A stretch of DNA of 64,000 nucleotides from the NCBI GenBank assembly GCA_023374025.1, contig SIJG01000010.1:2450198-2514197 (forward strand), read 5' to 3'. Of this stretch, positions 46,113 through 58,629 are shown piece by piece. The position numbers and the translations under genes are program-made. The notes under the pieces were generated by a model. It worked only from the letters and a program-made list of their open reading frames with translations, searched no databases and was not told the DNA's origin. How positions within the stretch are numbered: position 1 is the first letter of the stretch; every line of letters starts with the position of its first letter. Origin of the DNA: Heterodera schachtii (Eukaryota > Nematoda > Chromadorea > Rhabditida > Heteroderidae).

Positions 46113-46520
46113 GAAGATATCGAGAATATAAGAAATAGTTTAGGGTTAAATTGAAAAATTGTTATTGAAAAAATATTTGCGCACTAATAAATGTACAAAT
46201 AATCCAAATAAATAATTAAAGCCATTAAATTTTTTCATTAACTATTAAGATTCAAAATTCCTTTTAAGTGTATAAAAGTTTATCTAATGGTTATAAAAAT
46301 TTGCATAAAAACTTTTAATTTATAAATTAAAAAAAGTAGCAATTAATTTAATTTAATTAATATTTTTAATCAGTTTCTCTTTTTTATTTGTGAAAAGTAA
46401 AAACAAAACTCAGCTCAAAAAAATTGTGGAGCTGCACAAATATTAAAATACAGAAAGCTACTGTAATGCTGAAGAAGTATTCGGCATCGAGATCATTTTG
46501 ATAATTTAAAAACCCTTATA
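46113..46520 (+). repeat. Tandem duplication, unit 2
   Basis: The unit starts GAAGATATCGAGAATATAAG and ends GAGATCATTTTGATAATTTA, matching 45,295-45,730 in the same order and orientation but with many differences. Confidence 0.65.
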
Positions 46521-46619
46521 AACACAGAAAAATTAAAAATTGTACAAATGCAATAAAAGAAATGAATATTATATAAAATTTAATATATTTAAAATTTATG
46601 CCCAAATTGGCAAAAATTT

Positions 46620-47650
46620 AAAATTCAAAGACCAAATTAAATTGCTAAAAATTGAATTTCCCGTCTATGTTTTTTTTGATATCACATGAACTTAAAGAAA
46701 ACATTAAAAAATAGATGTTCGTGAAATAAAATATGCAACCATTTTCGTTGAATAAATTATTTATTATGCGAGAAAATAGAAAATAGGTAATATTATTGAA
46801 TCGAAGATATAGTTAAATATTTAGCAGTTAAAAAAAATATACGTGAATATTTGTGTCGGGAATCGACACCGAAGGCAAAAATTGTCCCTACGACAATTTG
46901 AGCAAAATAATTAAATTAAAATTAAACTACAAAAAATTTTATATACTAGCAAGCATAAATAGTAATAAATTAAAATATGTTTCAGATGTAAATAATAGAA
47001 AATATTAATGCTAAAATATTTTAAAATGTCATTCATTACATGATGAATATGTCCAAAATAATTTTTATATATTAATTTTAAGCAATATTTCGATATATTT
47101 AAAACCAAATTAAAATGAATGATTTAAAAAAATAAATATAAATTTTAGTAATTAACAAAAAAATATTTGCTATATAAATAAAAAGATTTAAAAAAAATTA
47201 TACCATTTGCTAATTTATTTTAATAAGAAAACAAAAATTATCAAAATTATAATTGTGCTTATTAAAAAAAAAAAATTTATAAGAATTTCACAGCAATTAA
47301 AATTTGGATTTTTCAAATAATTTAAATTGCTAAAAATTTGAAATTACCCGCTTATATTTATCTTGGATATCACTTCAGTTGTAAAATAAAATCATGAAAT
47401 TAAAACGCATTAAAAAATATTGCTATAGAAATTAAATTTTTAATAAATCAAAAAATCTTAAGTATTAAATAAAAATACAATTAAATGTTTATCTGCTTGA
47501 TTACGATGAAATAATAATTTAAATCAACGACTTCATAACACAACGTCCATATTAGAAATATAGGAAAATTAATAAATCTTTTAAATGTTTTTTAATTAAA
47601 TAAATAAAATGAAAAATTAAATAAATGAATATTATACAATATATAAAAAT
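46620..47650 (+). repeat. Dispersed repeat family 4 copies
   Basis: Two copies of a motif are seen. At about 46,640 it reads TTGAATTTCCCGTCTATG with GATATCAC, and at about 47,335 TTGAAATTACCCGCTTATAT with GGATATCACTTCAGTTGTAA. A third lies at about 53,440-53,620 (ATGAAATTGCCCGCCTATCT, ATCAGTTGTAAAAGAAAATC). A segment at 47,215-47,325 (TTTCACAGCAATTAAAATTT) also recurs at 51,275-51,375. Confidence 0.6.
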
Positions 47651-50600
47651 GAGCAAAAGTTTAAAACCCAATTCGTATATTATATTTTATTAAACAAACG
47701 CAATTCTAATGTGAAAAAAATAATTAAATAGCTTCATAAACAATATAGAGAATTATTTTTAATATTGTAGAAATATGATTATATTCAAATAAATTTTAGC
47801 TTCCTTTCAAATTACTGAAATGTAAATTAAATTATTAAAACAATTTAAATCTTTCGGAAAATCCATGAAAGATGACACAAACAATTAAAATGATATTTAT
47901 TGGAATACTATTTATTGATTAATTTACCAAAAAATATTTAGATGCAATATTGCACAATTCTCTTAAACATTATTTTAAAAGAATTTAAATTACTTATTCA
48001 AATTGAGCAAATGAACCTAATAAATAAAGTTTATTGAAAACTAAAATTTATGAAAAAGAACAAAATACAAATGCTCAAAAAAAGGAAATACAATATTAAA
48101 TATTGAAAAATTGAATAACTTTCATAAAACTTACATAACCAAGAGTTTAATAAAAAAAAATCATATAAATATTTACAATAAAAAATAAAGAACAAGTAAA
48201 TAATTTAATTTATTGAAAAATCAAAAAATTCAACGTCAACGAATTTCTTATTTCATCAAAAACCTTAACCAAGAATTGCTATATAAATATTAATTTGCAA
48301 CCATCTCGTTAAAATGGGAGTGCTGTCACTGCAGAATAATATGAAAATAAACCAATCTTTTTAATTTTTCACAATGTATAAGAAAATAATGCAAAATGAT
48401 TTATTATGCTTGGATAATAAAAAAATAATATATTAAGGCAAAAGTATATTCAAATTTTGTAATTAAAAATAAGCTTTCATAATTATTTGATCAGAATAAA
48501 TAAATTAAAATAAACCAAAAAAAAATTGTATATAAAGACTAGAAAGCTTATTTAACTCGTTCATGGAGAAGAATCTTTTTCTTTTTTAGGTAATGTTAGC
48601 TAAAAATATGACAGCTTATTCGTGCCTCAATTTTATATACAAATCGATTTTCAAAATTCCGCATTGAATAGGAAAATTAATAAATATAAGATATTTTGTT
48701 TTACTTTTTTGGAAGAAATAATAAAAAAAAATTTTTAAATACAACATGATAATTAAATATATTAGCAATTAAAATTATAATTAAATTATTATTTAAAACC
48801 ATTCAAATATTCTATAATAAAATTTAATTTTTTAATATTAAAAAAAGACAACCGAAATAATATGCAATTAAACAATCCATCCGCACTGGTCGAGCTCACA
48901 AATAACTTCCAGTCCAGAAACCGAATTTACACTTCATAACCTTATTAGTATTGAACTATATAAATATCCCATATATTTACGCTAAATATATTTTAATAAC
49001 AAATTTAAAAAAATAATAAAATAAATAGAACTAATGAGGATAACATAAAAAAGGTTACTTTCTTATAAAGGAAAACAAGTGAAATTAAAGAACCACTAAA
49101 AATGATAGTGTGTTTTTAATAGTTAAATGAAATAAACAAACTAAAGAAATTCTATTAAAACAGCCGGTTCCTTGCGAGATAAAAACTAATGTAAAACAAT
49201 TTAATTAATTCCAAAAGAATTTCAAAAATCAAGTTAATATGGCTTTTAAAAAGAAAAAATATGCTTATAAAAATATAATATATTTTAATACATATGAAAA
49301 ATGAGATATCACATAAAACCCAAACAAATAAATAAATTTGAATTATCCAATTTTATATATTTTTCCCATTTTTGTTTACACTACATATATTTTTAATAAT
49401 AAATTACAAAAATAAATAAATAGAACCAATGAAGATAACGTAAAAATAAGTTTCCCTTGCAAAAATTCTTTAATAAAAACAAATAAGAAATATTTTAATT
49501 AAAATTAGAAAATGTTTGTTTTTTATACACATTAAAATGATCAAACGTCGAACCAAAGGTGTGCAAGAGTGTTACTGACCTGGAGTTTTTAAAAAAAAGT
49601 TCCGTTTATCTCATAAAATAAAACCTTCAAAGATTTTATTAATCTAATATATCTAATATAAAACAAATTAATTTTAAAATAATTATTTCTTTTCAAATAA
49701 AAACAACACATAATTATTTTATGTTAGCCATATAAAAAATTAATTTAAAGAAAACATTTAAAATAAGATAAAAAAAGAAATGATTTTACTTATAAAATAT
49801 GCTTCTTCGATCACCCAAATAGAAATGGAGTTTTGGAACAAGAATTTTAATAGCTTACGACAAAATTATTACTAAAAATGTTGTGAGAATAATTAATGAC
49901 CAAATAAACTAATTTTTTAATAAGAATAAATTAACAAAAAATAAAACCAAATATATACAACAAGCAATTGCCTTAATTAATTCAAATTTTGCTATTATTT
50001 ATATAATAAAGCGGTATATTATTTATATTAAATATTTAAATTAAAATGAACCAATAAATAAAATAAAAGAGTTTTAAAATGAAACTTTTTTCTTCGCTCA
50101 GAGTTTAAAAAGAAACAAAAAAATAATTTAGTAAAAATTTAATTCTCATTTATACTGATCGAAAAAATACAATTTGCTGAGAAAAAAGATTTAAAATATT
50201 TTGATAAATTTCTAATTGAGCCAAACTAAATTACTATTGTTTGGAATAGAGGGCATTAAGAAAGAATACAATTGCATTCGGGAAGAGATAAATAAATATT
50301 AAAATGTCTTAATGTAATAATAGGAAATAAAAAATTCATACGATATTAAGGAACGAATTCGAAAGAAATGGTACATGAGAAAACGCGAGTGAGAAATGGG
50401 AAATTATAATTGAATAATTATATATCCATACTGATAAATAAAAATTAAAATTTACCAAAATATTCATATTTTAAAGAACACAAATAATCCATAGAGGTAA
50501 ATAAAAATAATAACTATCAATTTTCTTAAAAGAACAAGAAAAAAATAACGAATAATAATTTTAATAATAAAAAGACATTCATAAAAAATTTGATAAAAAT

Positions 50601-53439
50601 GAATCAAGAAAGCGCAAATACAAAAGTTTTTACTTGAGACATAAGACTTGAACTAAAATACAAATGCTATAATGTAAGGGAGACTGAGACTGTTTCTATC
50701 GGTCAAGAAAAAAGATTCTTTAAAGCAATTACATTTTCTATTTATCATACTAAATACAATTTAAAAAAATTTTTTTTTACGGCGAACTAATAATGAAAAG
50801 CACTTGTTATTTATATGAAGCGAATGTTATACATCTTATATTGAATAAATATACAAAATAATATAATTAGATTCACTCTTGGACAATTCATTAGCCAGAA
50901 GAATTAGTCCAAAATTTTTTTCAACTTTTGTTATTTAAAATTATAACATTGTTTTTAAATACTAATTTGCAAAAATATTAATGCGACTGTTTTTAGTTCT
51001 TTTAATAAAATAATAAAACTATATTATTTAAAGCAGAATAATATTAAACTAAAAATTTCAAACAAAACAAAAACAATATAAAATTATCACAATTTTTAAA
51101 AATAAAATATAATAAGCCAAAAATGTATGCCTTTATATTGCAAATATGTCAAATAAAAATATTAATGATAAAAATAGATTTTTTGTTCAAAAAATTTAAA
51201 TGAAAAACATTCTTTATTATAATTTAAATATAAACAAAAAGAACTTATAATATTTGTTAAATTTATTAATTTAAATAAGAAAATAAAAATTATCAAAATT
51301 ATTATCGTGCTAATTAAAAAATAAATAAATTTTATAAGAATTTCACAGCAATTAAAATTGGATTTTCAAACTTTTACAAAAAACAGTATTCCGAATGTTA
51401 GTTCAATGGATAAGTGCAAATTTTATAAATAAAATTAATATATTTTTAATTCTAAGAAGAACGAATTAAGAAAAAAATATAAAAAAGATTAAATGTACAA
51501 CCAAATATTACAAATAATGAAAAAACGGTTAATAGAAAAATTAAATATTTAAATAAAATAAAATTGACAATTCTATAAATTTAAAAACATTTTTAAATGT
51601 TAGACTGGTTATAGAAATAAATTATAACAATTATAGAAATAAATGATCGATAAGATATACAAAAATAAAGATAAAAAATCAAATAAAGTAAAATTTCAGT
51701 GGACAACACTTATACAAAAGAAATGGCGGTAGTGAGCATGGGTACAACATTAATAAAATAGGAAGAAGAAATAAATACCATAAAGCATTAATAAAATATG
51801 CTTATGGAATGATTACAACAAAAATATAATTTCTTAAAACAAAAATAAAATGTAATTGTTTATAATTGAAAATATGAAAAAGTGAAATTCACAAAACTGC
51901 AATTAAAAGCATTTTCCCTTCAAAGAATCGTCTCTATTATTAAAACAAAATAATCAAAATTACTTCTTGTTTTACATAATGCTACCGGCCTTGTCAAGAG
52001 TTTTAAACATATTTGGGAAATGATTAAAACCGGAAATAAGAAAGCTAAATATTATAAAGACATTGTCAGAAAATATTGATCAATGGTTTTAGTAATTTAT
52101 TTATTGTTACTAAATTATGATCATCTTTTAATTTGAAAAAAGTTAAACAAAATCTAATCCAAAAAGATAAAAAATTTAAAATTATTAATACGTTGCAAAT
52201 ACTGATGGATAACAAGTTGCTCACAAAAATATGTTAATTAAAATAATTAGGTCATTAAGAAAATGACAAGCCATAGATGACGACAACCATCGACTTCTTT
52301 TCCATTAGAATATTTAAAAAGATTATTAATTATAAGTATCTTTGCATCAGATTGAATTAATTAAAATGAAAAGAATTTTTAAAAATAACAAAAAACAGAT
52401 TTGTACTATTGAATGATAGCTCAAATGAATGATATTGAAAAATTAATGAAATAAGATATGAAATTGTTTTCAAATATAAGAATTAAATTAAGTTGGAAAA
52501 ATATTTAAAGAATCTTTAAAATTTTAAAAGTTTTTGAATTTAAATCTATTGAATGCATAATTTCTTTTACCTTTTTATTAATTGATAAATTTAATATTTA
52601 TCAATCAATTGTTTGGTAAATAATTAATCAAAGAATTTTGGGAAAACATAAAAGATAATAAAGTAAGATAAATTCAACACAAAACAATAAAATAAAAAAT
52701 AAAAATTGAAATCTAAAAAATGGAAAATAAATAATAATAAATCTTTTAAATATTAGATAAATAGAGAACTCATTATTCGCATTACAAATATCAGATAAGA
52801 GAAGATAAATTTATTAAATTGGAGAGAATCGACCGGGTAAAAATTAGTTCACTGGGTCAAGTTTGTTAAAGAGCTATTATTATTAAAAGACGAGCTAAAA
52901 ATTAAAAAATATATATAAATGATATAATAAAAAACAAAGTAAAATATGCACAGAAAATTATTCAATTTTTAAAATTACTTGTTAATAAAGTAATAATTAA
53001 TGTAATAAACCGCATTGAATTTGTAAAAATCATTCCAAAAAAACGGTGTTTTAATCTATAAATATTTTATTTTGTTTATTGGAAGACAAAAATTTAATAA
53101 ATTTAAAATTAAAATAACTTATTATATTTGAAAATTTATAAAACCAAAACATTAAACAAATCTTTTTTAACGGTGGCATTAAAATATTAAATGTATTCAA
53201 AAATTAAAAAAAATTATGAAGATGTCAAAAAAATAGTGATAGATAGCACTGCATAATCGGGTAATCCAGCAACCCTGGAACGGCAATAAGTCAGCGTGTT
53301 AACCCCTTTTATAATGCGTGCGCGCATAGAGAGAGGTTTCTATTGTCAAAATTGAAAAATTTGAAAGATATTCTTTAAAAAAAAGCTATTTTAATGAGTA
53401 TTGAAAAAAGAAAGATTAAATTCATATAATAATTGCTAA
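47651..53439. other. AT-rich non-coding host DNA
   Basis: Less AT-biased spots occur at 48,880-48,940 (CCGCACTGGTCGAGCTCAC), 49,550-49,590 (GTGTGCAAGAGTGTTACTG) and 53,255-53,330 (AATCCAGCAACCCTGGAACG). The segment 51,275-51,375 duplicates 47,215-47,325. No gene was recognised. Confidence 0.4.
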
Positions 53440-53620
53440 AAAAATATGAAATTGCCCGCCTATCTTTGTCTTTAATACCATCAGTTGTAAAAGAAAATCG
53501 TGAAACTAAAAGGCATTAAACATCTGAGAAATAGGTAGGAAAATTAATGTTTAAAATGTTTTATTAAATAAGTAAAATGAAAAAATAAATGAATATTATA
53601 CAATATATTTAAAAAATTAG
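53440..53620 (+). repeat. Dispersed repeat family 4, distant copy
   Basis: ATGAAATTGCCCGCCTATCT, ATCAGTTGTAAAAGAAAATC and AATGAATATTATACAATATA follow each other as they do at 47,335-47,645, with divergence. Confidence 0.6.
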
Positions 53621-54196
53621 GAAAAGTTAAACATTCACTTCGAATCTTATTTTATTAAGTCCAATCCTACAGATGGAATTTTTTTAAAATATACATGTCC
53701 TGGATTTTGGCTTGTTAGAGTAAAACTTATTACAACATAGGAAATTTTTTTCAAAAAAATTTATGTTTTACTTTCTGACCAATTTATCCCTGTTTATCCT
53801 ACCATTTTTTTTGTCAACTTTTTAACAAAAATTTTGCAAATAGAGAGATGAAAATTTGTTTTTGTTAGTTTTTTAGTTTTTTTTTGTTTAAAAGAAAAAA
53901 AATCTAAAAAAAATTTAAAAAAAAAATCTAAAATAACCTTTTAATTACAAATTAAAAATTCTGAAGCAAAAAGAATTAAGAAGCTTGATTTATTTCGAAA
54001 TTGAAAACATTGATTTAAAAATTTAAATTCTCGCCTTTGTAATAATTAAGTGACAATATAATAATGTTTTCTATGTTTAAATAGCATTTAAATGAAGCTT
54101 GCCAATGCTTATCTTAACAAAAACCTGAGTTTTATGGGAATTTTTTTTTGTAAATTAGAAATTTCTTTTTATAAATATGAAAACTTTTCATTTTAG

Positions 54197-54495
54197 CTTG
54201 AACAAATAATTGACCATCGTATCAATGCATGTGCCATCGATGAGTGGAAAGTCCGTTGGACAGGCTACAAGCAAATGACTTGGGAGCCTATTCAAAATTT
54301 TATAGGGCAAGACACTGTTCAAATGTTATCAGAGTTTGAACTGAGCGAAAAAAGGTGTAATATACATAATAAAATTTAAATAATTAAAATGTTTTAAATA
54401 AATTTAAAATTATATATTTTGTAATCTTTTTAAAAACTAAATTTATTGGTTTTAGACAGAACTCAAGCTCGAATTAGGGACATTGTTCAAATATG
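54197..54495 (+). CDS. Terminal exons of a chromodomain protein gene (partial)
   Basis: Exon A starts at 54,197 after the acceptor TTCATTTTAG and runs to about 54,354-54,356. It encodes a chromodomain: LEQIIDHRINACAIDEWKVR, WTGYKQMTWEPIQNF, then a helix DTVQMLSEFELSEK. The aromatic residues of WTGY and the WEP motif match the methyl-lysine reader fold. A second exon begins after TATTGGTTTTAG at 54,456. With the donor GTAATA at 54,357 the frame would end at a TGA near 54,495; with the donor GTGTAA at 54,355 it would end near 54,476. Reading without splicing stops at about 54,360. Upstream exons were not found, so the gene may extend left across large AT-rich introns, or this may be an orphan remnant. 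Chromatin binding is expected from the domain. The sequence is not close to the Polinton integrase chromodomain. Confidence 0.65.
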
Positions 54496-54559
54496 AGACT
54501 GTACCCGGAAAATTTATGGTCAAACGCCAAACCGTTGCCAGTAAGGAGCCTTCTTTTGA

Positions 54560-55376
54560 AACAATTTAAAATTATATATAACATTAAAATAAAGAATAAA
54601 TTATTTAATTAATTAGATAAAAAAATATACAGAATAAATATTTACATGTTTAAATAATAATTACAAAAGATAAACTAAAATCAAAGAACAAAGAAGCTAA
54701 GTGTAGCATTATAACAATTTTTTAGTAGATTAGAGAATGAATATCCATAGAACGAAAGATTGTTAAAATATTCAGAAATTAAAACCAAAACAAAAAATAG
54801 GGACAAATTAAAAATAAATTTCAGAAATTACAAAAATAAACAAATGGCAAAAGTAAAAAAGTAAATACAAATAAAATATTTAACGAAAAGATTAAAATTT
54901 AAAAAAAAAATCCAAATTTATAATGAAACATTAAACAAAAGAAAAAATACAATACAAAAAAATAATTTGAATTAAAAAAATGAAACCAAAACAATTAAAG
55001 AGAAAGTGCTAATGCAAATAATTTAATTTTTGGATACAAAGACAAATAATAATAAAAGAAAAAAAATCTGCTGATTTTATAAAAAAACTAATTATAAAGA
55101 TGGGCCGACTAAATTATTATAAAATCAACAATTAAACAAGAAAAAAAGAAAAAATCAAAATCAAAATGAAAAAAGCACATAAATAAAAATCTAATTAATT
55201 AAAATTTTTATTTGAAAACAAAATATCATATAGAAAAAATAAAGAAAATAACTATTAATGAATAGGGCGGGGATTTCTTAGTTTTTTACTTATCTTTTCT
55301 GCGCCTTTAATTCAATGAGAAAAGCACGAAAAACAAATTTTTAATGCGAAAATTCTTCATTTTAACGCGCCTATTC
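54560..55376. other. AT-rich non-coding host DNA
   Basis: The stretch is A-rich on the plus strand over most of its length and shows no repeat or gene signal, except for a small GC patch near 55,262-55,310. Confidence 0.4.
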
Positions 55377-55384
55377 GTCCTTAG

Positions 55385-55486
55385 CAGGGTTGTTTCGGGT
55401 CGGCAGAAAATTATCGGATCGGGTTTCGGGTCGATAAAAATGTCGGTTTTCGGGATTCGGATTTCGGGTGGCCCGAAACAACCCTG
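55385..55486. mobile_element. 102-bp hAT-type micro-MITE with exact target duplication
   Basis: The terminal inverted repeats are CAGGGTTGTTTCGGG (left, 55,385-55,399) and CCCGAAACAACCCTG (right, 55,472-55,486), a perfect 15-bp match. They are flanked by the identical 8-bp repeats GTCCTTAG (55,377-55,384 and 55,487-55,494). The interior is built from GGGTTTCGGGT and CGGATTTCGGG motifs with no coding capacity. An 8-bp target and a CAGGG terminus indicate mobilisation by a hAT transposase. Confidence 0.93.
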
Positions 55487-55494
55487 GTCCTTAG

Positions 55495-56880
55495 GAATCT
55501 CTTTGGGCTTTTAACCCCTAAAATAGTAGCATCCCTATTTTGACACTTTTGGCATTTCGCCTCTATTTTTGCCCGGTTTTGGACAAAAACAATTCGACGA
55601 GAATTTAAAAAAGAAAAAGTTAATGAGAATAAAAAAATAATAAGAATAATTGAATTTATGAGGAACAAATTTCAAAAAGATGATAACAATTATATAATTG
55701 ATATTTTAAAATTAACAACAAAAATAAACTCATTAAGCTAAGTTTATTTAATATCAAAAATAAATTGTTAAATTCTAAGGTATTAATCATTTAATAAGAA
55801 ATAAATTGTGAGGTCAAACTGTATCAATTAGTACTTGCAACAAAAATTTAAAAAAATTACACAAAAATTGAAACGAAAAAAAATTGTAAGTAAATGAATA
55901 AAAACTTTAAATCTTAAATTGCTAATTTATAAGGGAATTTAAAATATACATATATCTAATTGAAAATATAAATTTAAATTAAAAAATTGAGAAAGGATTA
56001 TTAAAAACTGAATACAAAAGGTAAACAGATCATAGTATTATATTTGCTACATTTAGTATGGTATTTAAAAATATATTAAAATCAAAAAACCCCTTAAATA
56101 AAGAAGCAGGAAGATTCTACAACAGTTGGATAAAATATAAACAAAAAATATACATTTTCTACTATTTTGGAACAACTTAATCAGCTTAAAAAAGATAATT
56201 TCGTCAATTAATGAAAATTAAAGCAAAAAAGTTTTTTTGTGAGGAAAAGATGAGTTTTAGCGAAATTAATCAAAAATAAATTAAACAAAAATATGATTCA
56301 GCAGAACGAAAGCATTAAAAAAGTAATAAATGATTGGAACAGAATTAAAATATTTAATATATTTTTTATTTTTTAATTTTTTAAAACTCGAATAAGATTC
56401 AAAACATTAATCATAGAAAATATAAAAATAAAAAAATTTAACAGATAAAAAGAAAATCAATTGCAAAAAGAATTAGAAAATAAATGAGTTTCAAAAAATG
56501 ACATCAAAATTCATATTTTATGTATAAAATACAATTAATTAAATAAAAAGACTTAATTGCAATTATACTGAAAGAGAATTATATTCTTTCAATTTTTAAC
56601 AAATTTTGTGCTGAAAGAGAATGGAGAATGGAAACCTTCAATCTTCATTAAAACAGTTATATATTTATCAAATAAGACTAAAAAAATATAAGAAATTCAA
56701 TTGATTAATTAAAATAAATGATTAACAAATGCATAAAAATTAATTACGTAAAAGTATACAATTAAAAAAAATTATGAATGCTTTGAAAAAAAATTAAAAA
56801 ACCATTTCTTAAACTCACACAGTTTAAATAAAAAATAATAATTTTAGTTAACAAAAAACAACAAAAAATGCTGTAAATAA
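55495..56880. other. AT-rich non-coding host DNA
   Basis: A short less AT-biased stretch follows the MITE to about 55,590 (GGGCTTTTAACCCC). After that only A/T-rich sequence is seen, without gene or repeat signals. Confidence 0.4.
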
Positions 56881-57006
56881 ATGAATAAAGCATTCTTGCT
56901 AATTGGTCACATCCATCCATACTTAAATGGAAACGGGCGTACAGCCGAGAATTGCAAAAAGAATAGAAATGTTATTGAGAAAAAATATATTAAAAAATGC
57001 AATTAA
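56881..57006 (+). pseudogene. Fragment with Fic/Doc-like catalytic motif
   Basis: The frame from ATG 56,881 reads FLLIGHIHPYLNGNGRTAEN and stops at 57,004-57,006. HPYLNGNGR (56,914-56,940) matches the Fic-domain catalytic pattern HPFxxGNGR, in which the His is the catalytic base and GNGR binds phosphate; Phe is replaced by Tyr. Fic enzymes transfer AMP or related groups to protein hydroxyls. An overlapping frame (56,927-57,187) continues with a basic helical stretch (RIAKRIEMLLRKNILKN), compatible with a frame change just after the motif. An in-frame stop directly precedes the ATG, and no other Fic segment was found, so this is at most a decayed fragment. A chance match cannot be excluded in such AT-rich DNA, but the motif uses GC-containing codons unusual here. 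Confidence 0.4.
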
Positions 57007-57187
57007 TAGAACACATAATGATAGGATAGTACAATTATTACCAAGTCATCAAAAAAATACATCTTTAAATTATTCAAAAGTGGTAAAAAATAAAAATTAC
57101 AAATATAAAAAACCAATTAAAATAATAATAAATACTGACAAAAATGAATTAGCGATTTCCTTTTTTAAAACCCTGCCCCAAAAATAG

Positions 57188-58035
57188 AAAATCAAAAAAT
57201 TTGGGATAATAATATTTTATGGGAACAATATTTTTTGGGCTAGTGAATTTAAAGGGTAGAAAAATATTTATGAATTAATAAATTACAAAAAAGAAAAATG
57301 TACATATTTCTTTCGGTCCATATGACTTTTCAGCTAAGTTCAATCCTTCTAAGTATTTCAGTTTATTTCCATTTTTTTTTTCAAATTTCTGTTCTTGGTT
57401 AAATGCTAAAAAAATAAAATAGTGTAACTATTTTAAATTTTTGGAATGCTTTCTTAATTTATTTAATGCACGTTTGCAGTTAATGGACCATATTTTTCTT
57501 CAAAATTCAATTTTTTATGATAAATTTCTTTGTTATTGCATAAGCAAATTTATTTTTTGATTATAATTTTTCTTGTGATTATTTTGCTTAATGTCCACTT
57601 TTTGGTTTGTTAAAAATTATTTTTATATGAATTTTTGAAGAAAAAACAATCAAACTCATTAAATTGAAAAAATACCAATATTAAAAAAGTGAATAACAAA
57701 TGAATTAAAAGGAATTCTATTGTTTTGTCTAAATAAAATAAAATGAAATATCCAATAATATGATAATATTCTAAAAATTAATTTCAATGGATCGCTCCAG
57801 AAGCAGAAAAATAAGAAGCTCAATTGATTAGAATTATAATTAATTTTATATTTTAATGCAATTGAAATAAACGGAAAAAGAACAAAAAGATCCGCCGTCC
57901 AAATTATAAACAATAAATTAAAAATGTAAGATAATTCAACCTAACAAAAAAAAACGTAAAAATAATTATAAAAAATGATAAAATATTCTTAGAAATCTCG
58001 ATTTTTGCTTTTATTTACTTTGTTTTTACTAACAA
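57188..58035. other. AT-rich non-coding host DNA
   Basis: No gene was recognised. The 84-codon minus-strand frame at 57,913-57,659 is Phe/Ile-rich with several hydrophobic stretches and no family motif, as expected of A/T-rich sequence. Confidence 0.4.
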
Positions 58036-58588
58036 GGGAACATTCCCAACTGTAAGTCGGAAAACCTATGTAAATTTGGTATCATTGGATAGAGGAGGGT
58101 CGACTTCTATTGTGAATTTTTATTTTTAAGTGCCCATATCAAGAAGTGAAAAAGTTATGGGGCCTCAAAAATCGAAAATTTGGCCAAAGGGCCCATTTCC
58201 AGCTTTGTTCACTTTCTGTTAATTCTGCAACTTTTATATTTGATTGTTTTTTGCTTATTTTAATTAGTTAAAACTTGTAATACATTTTTTTATTCTAAAA
58301 AATGGTTTTTTAAATTGTTTAGTTATATTATACCTTAATTAAAATTTATTTATTTTCATGTTGGATTCGAACCCTGACCTCCAAAAATAGGAATTTAACC
58401 AACTGAGCCAACAATTTTGCTATTTTCCTTGAAAATCCAGCCAAATTTTCGATTTTTGAGGCCCCATAACTTTTTCATTTCTTGATATGGGCACTTAAAA
58501 ATAAAAATTCACAATAGAAAGTCGCCCTCCTCTATCCAATGATACCAAATTTATATAGGTTTTCCGACTTACAGTTGGGAATGTTCCC
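58036..58588. mobile_element. Foldback/MITE-like element (553 bp) with 149-bp inverted termini
   Basis: The left terminus 58,036-58,184 and right terminus 58,440-58,588 are near-perfect inverted copies. They begin GGGAACATTCCCAACTGTAA on the left and end TTACAGTTGGGAATGTTCCC on the right. Inner landmarks are GGTATCATTGGATAGAGGAG and GGGGCCTCAAAAATCGAAAA. The outermost 12 bases are themselves almost palindromic. The spacer (58,185-58,439) holds a tRNA-like sequence. There is no coding frame. No convincing target duplication is visible at the ends. Confidence 0.9.
58360..58412 (-). ncRNA. tRNA-like sequence with pol III A and B boxes, in the foldback spacer
   Basis: On the minus strand the sequence starts GTTGGCTCAGTTGG and ends GGTTCGAATCCAAC. 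TGGCTCAGTTGG fits the A-box consensus, and GGTTCGAATCC is a perfect B box. The ends GTTGG and CCAAC pair. At about 53 nt it is too short for a complete tRNA, as the anticodon arm is largely missing. It is therefore a tRNA-derived remnant or an internal pol III promoter of a SINE-like unit. Confidence 0.6.
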
Positions 58589-58629
58589 GTAAGTATATAT
58601 GAGTTTTGTTTAATTTTATTTTGGAAAGT

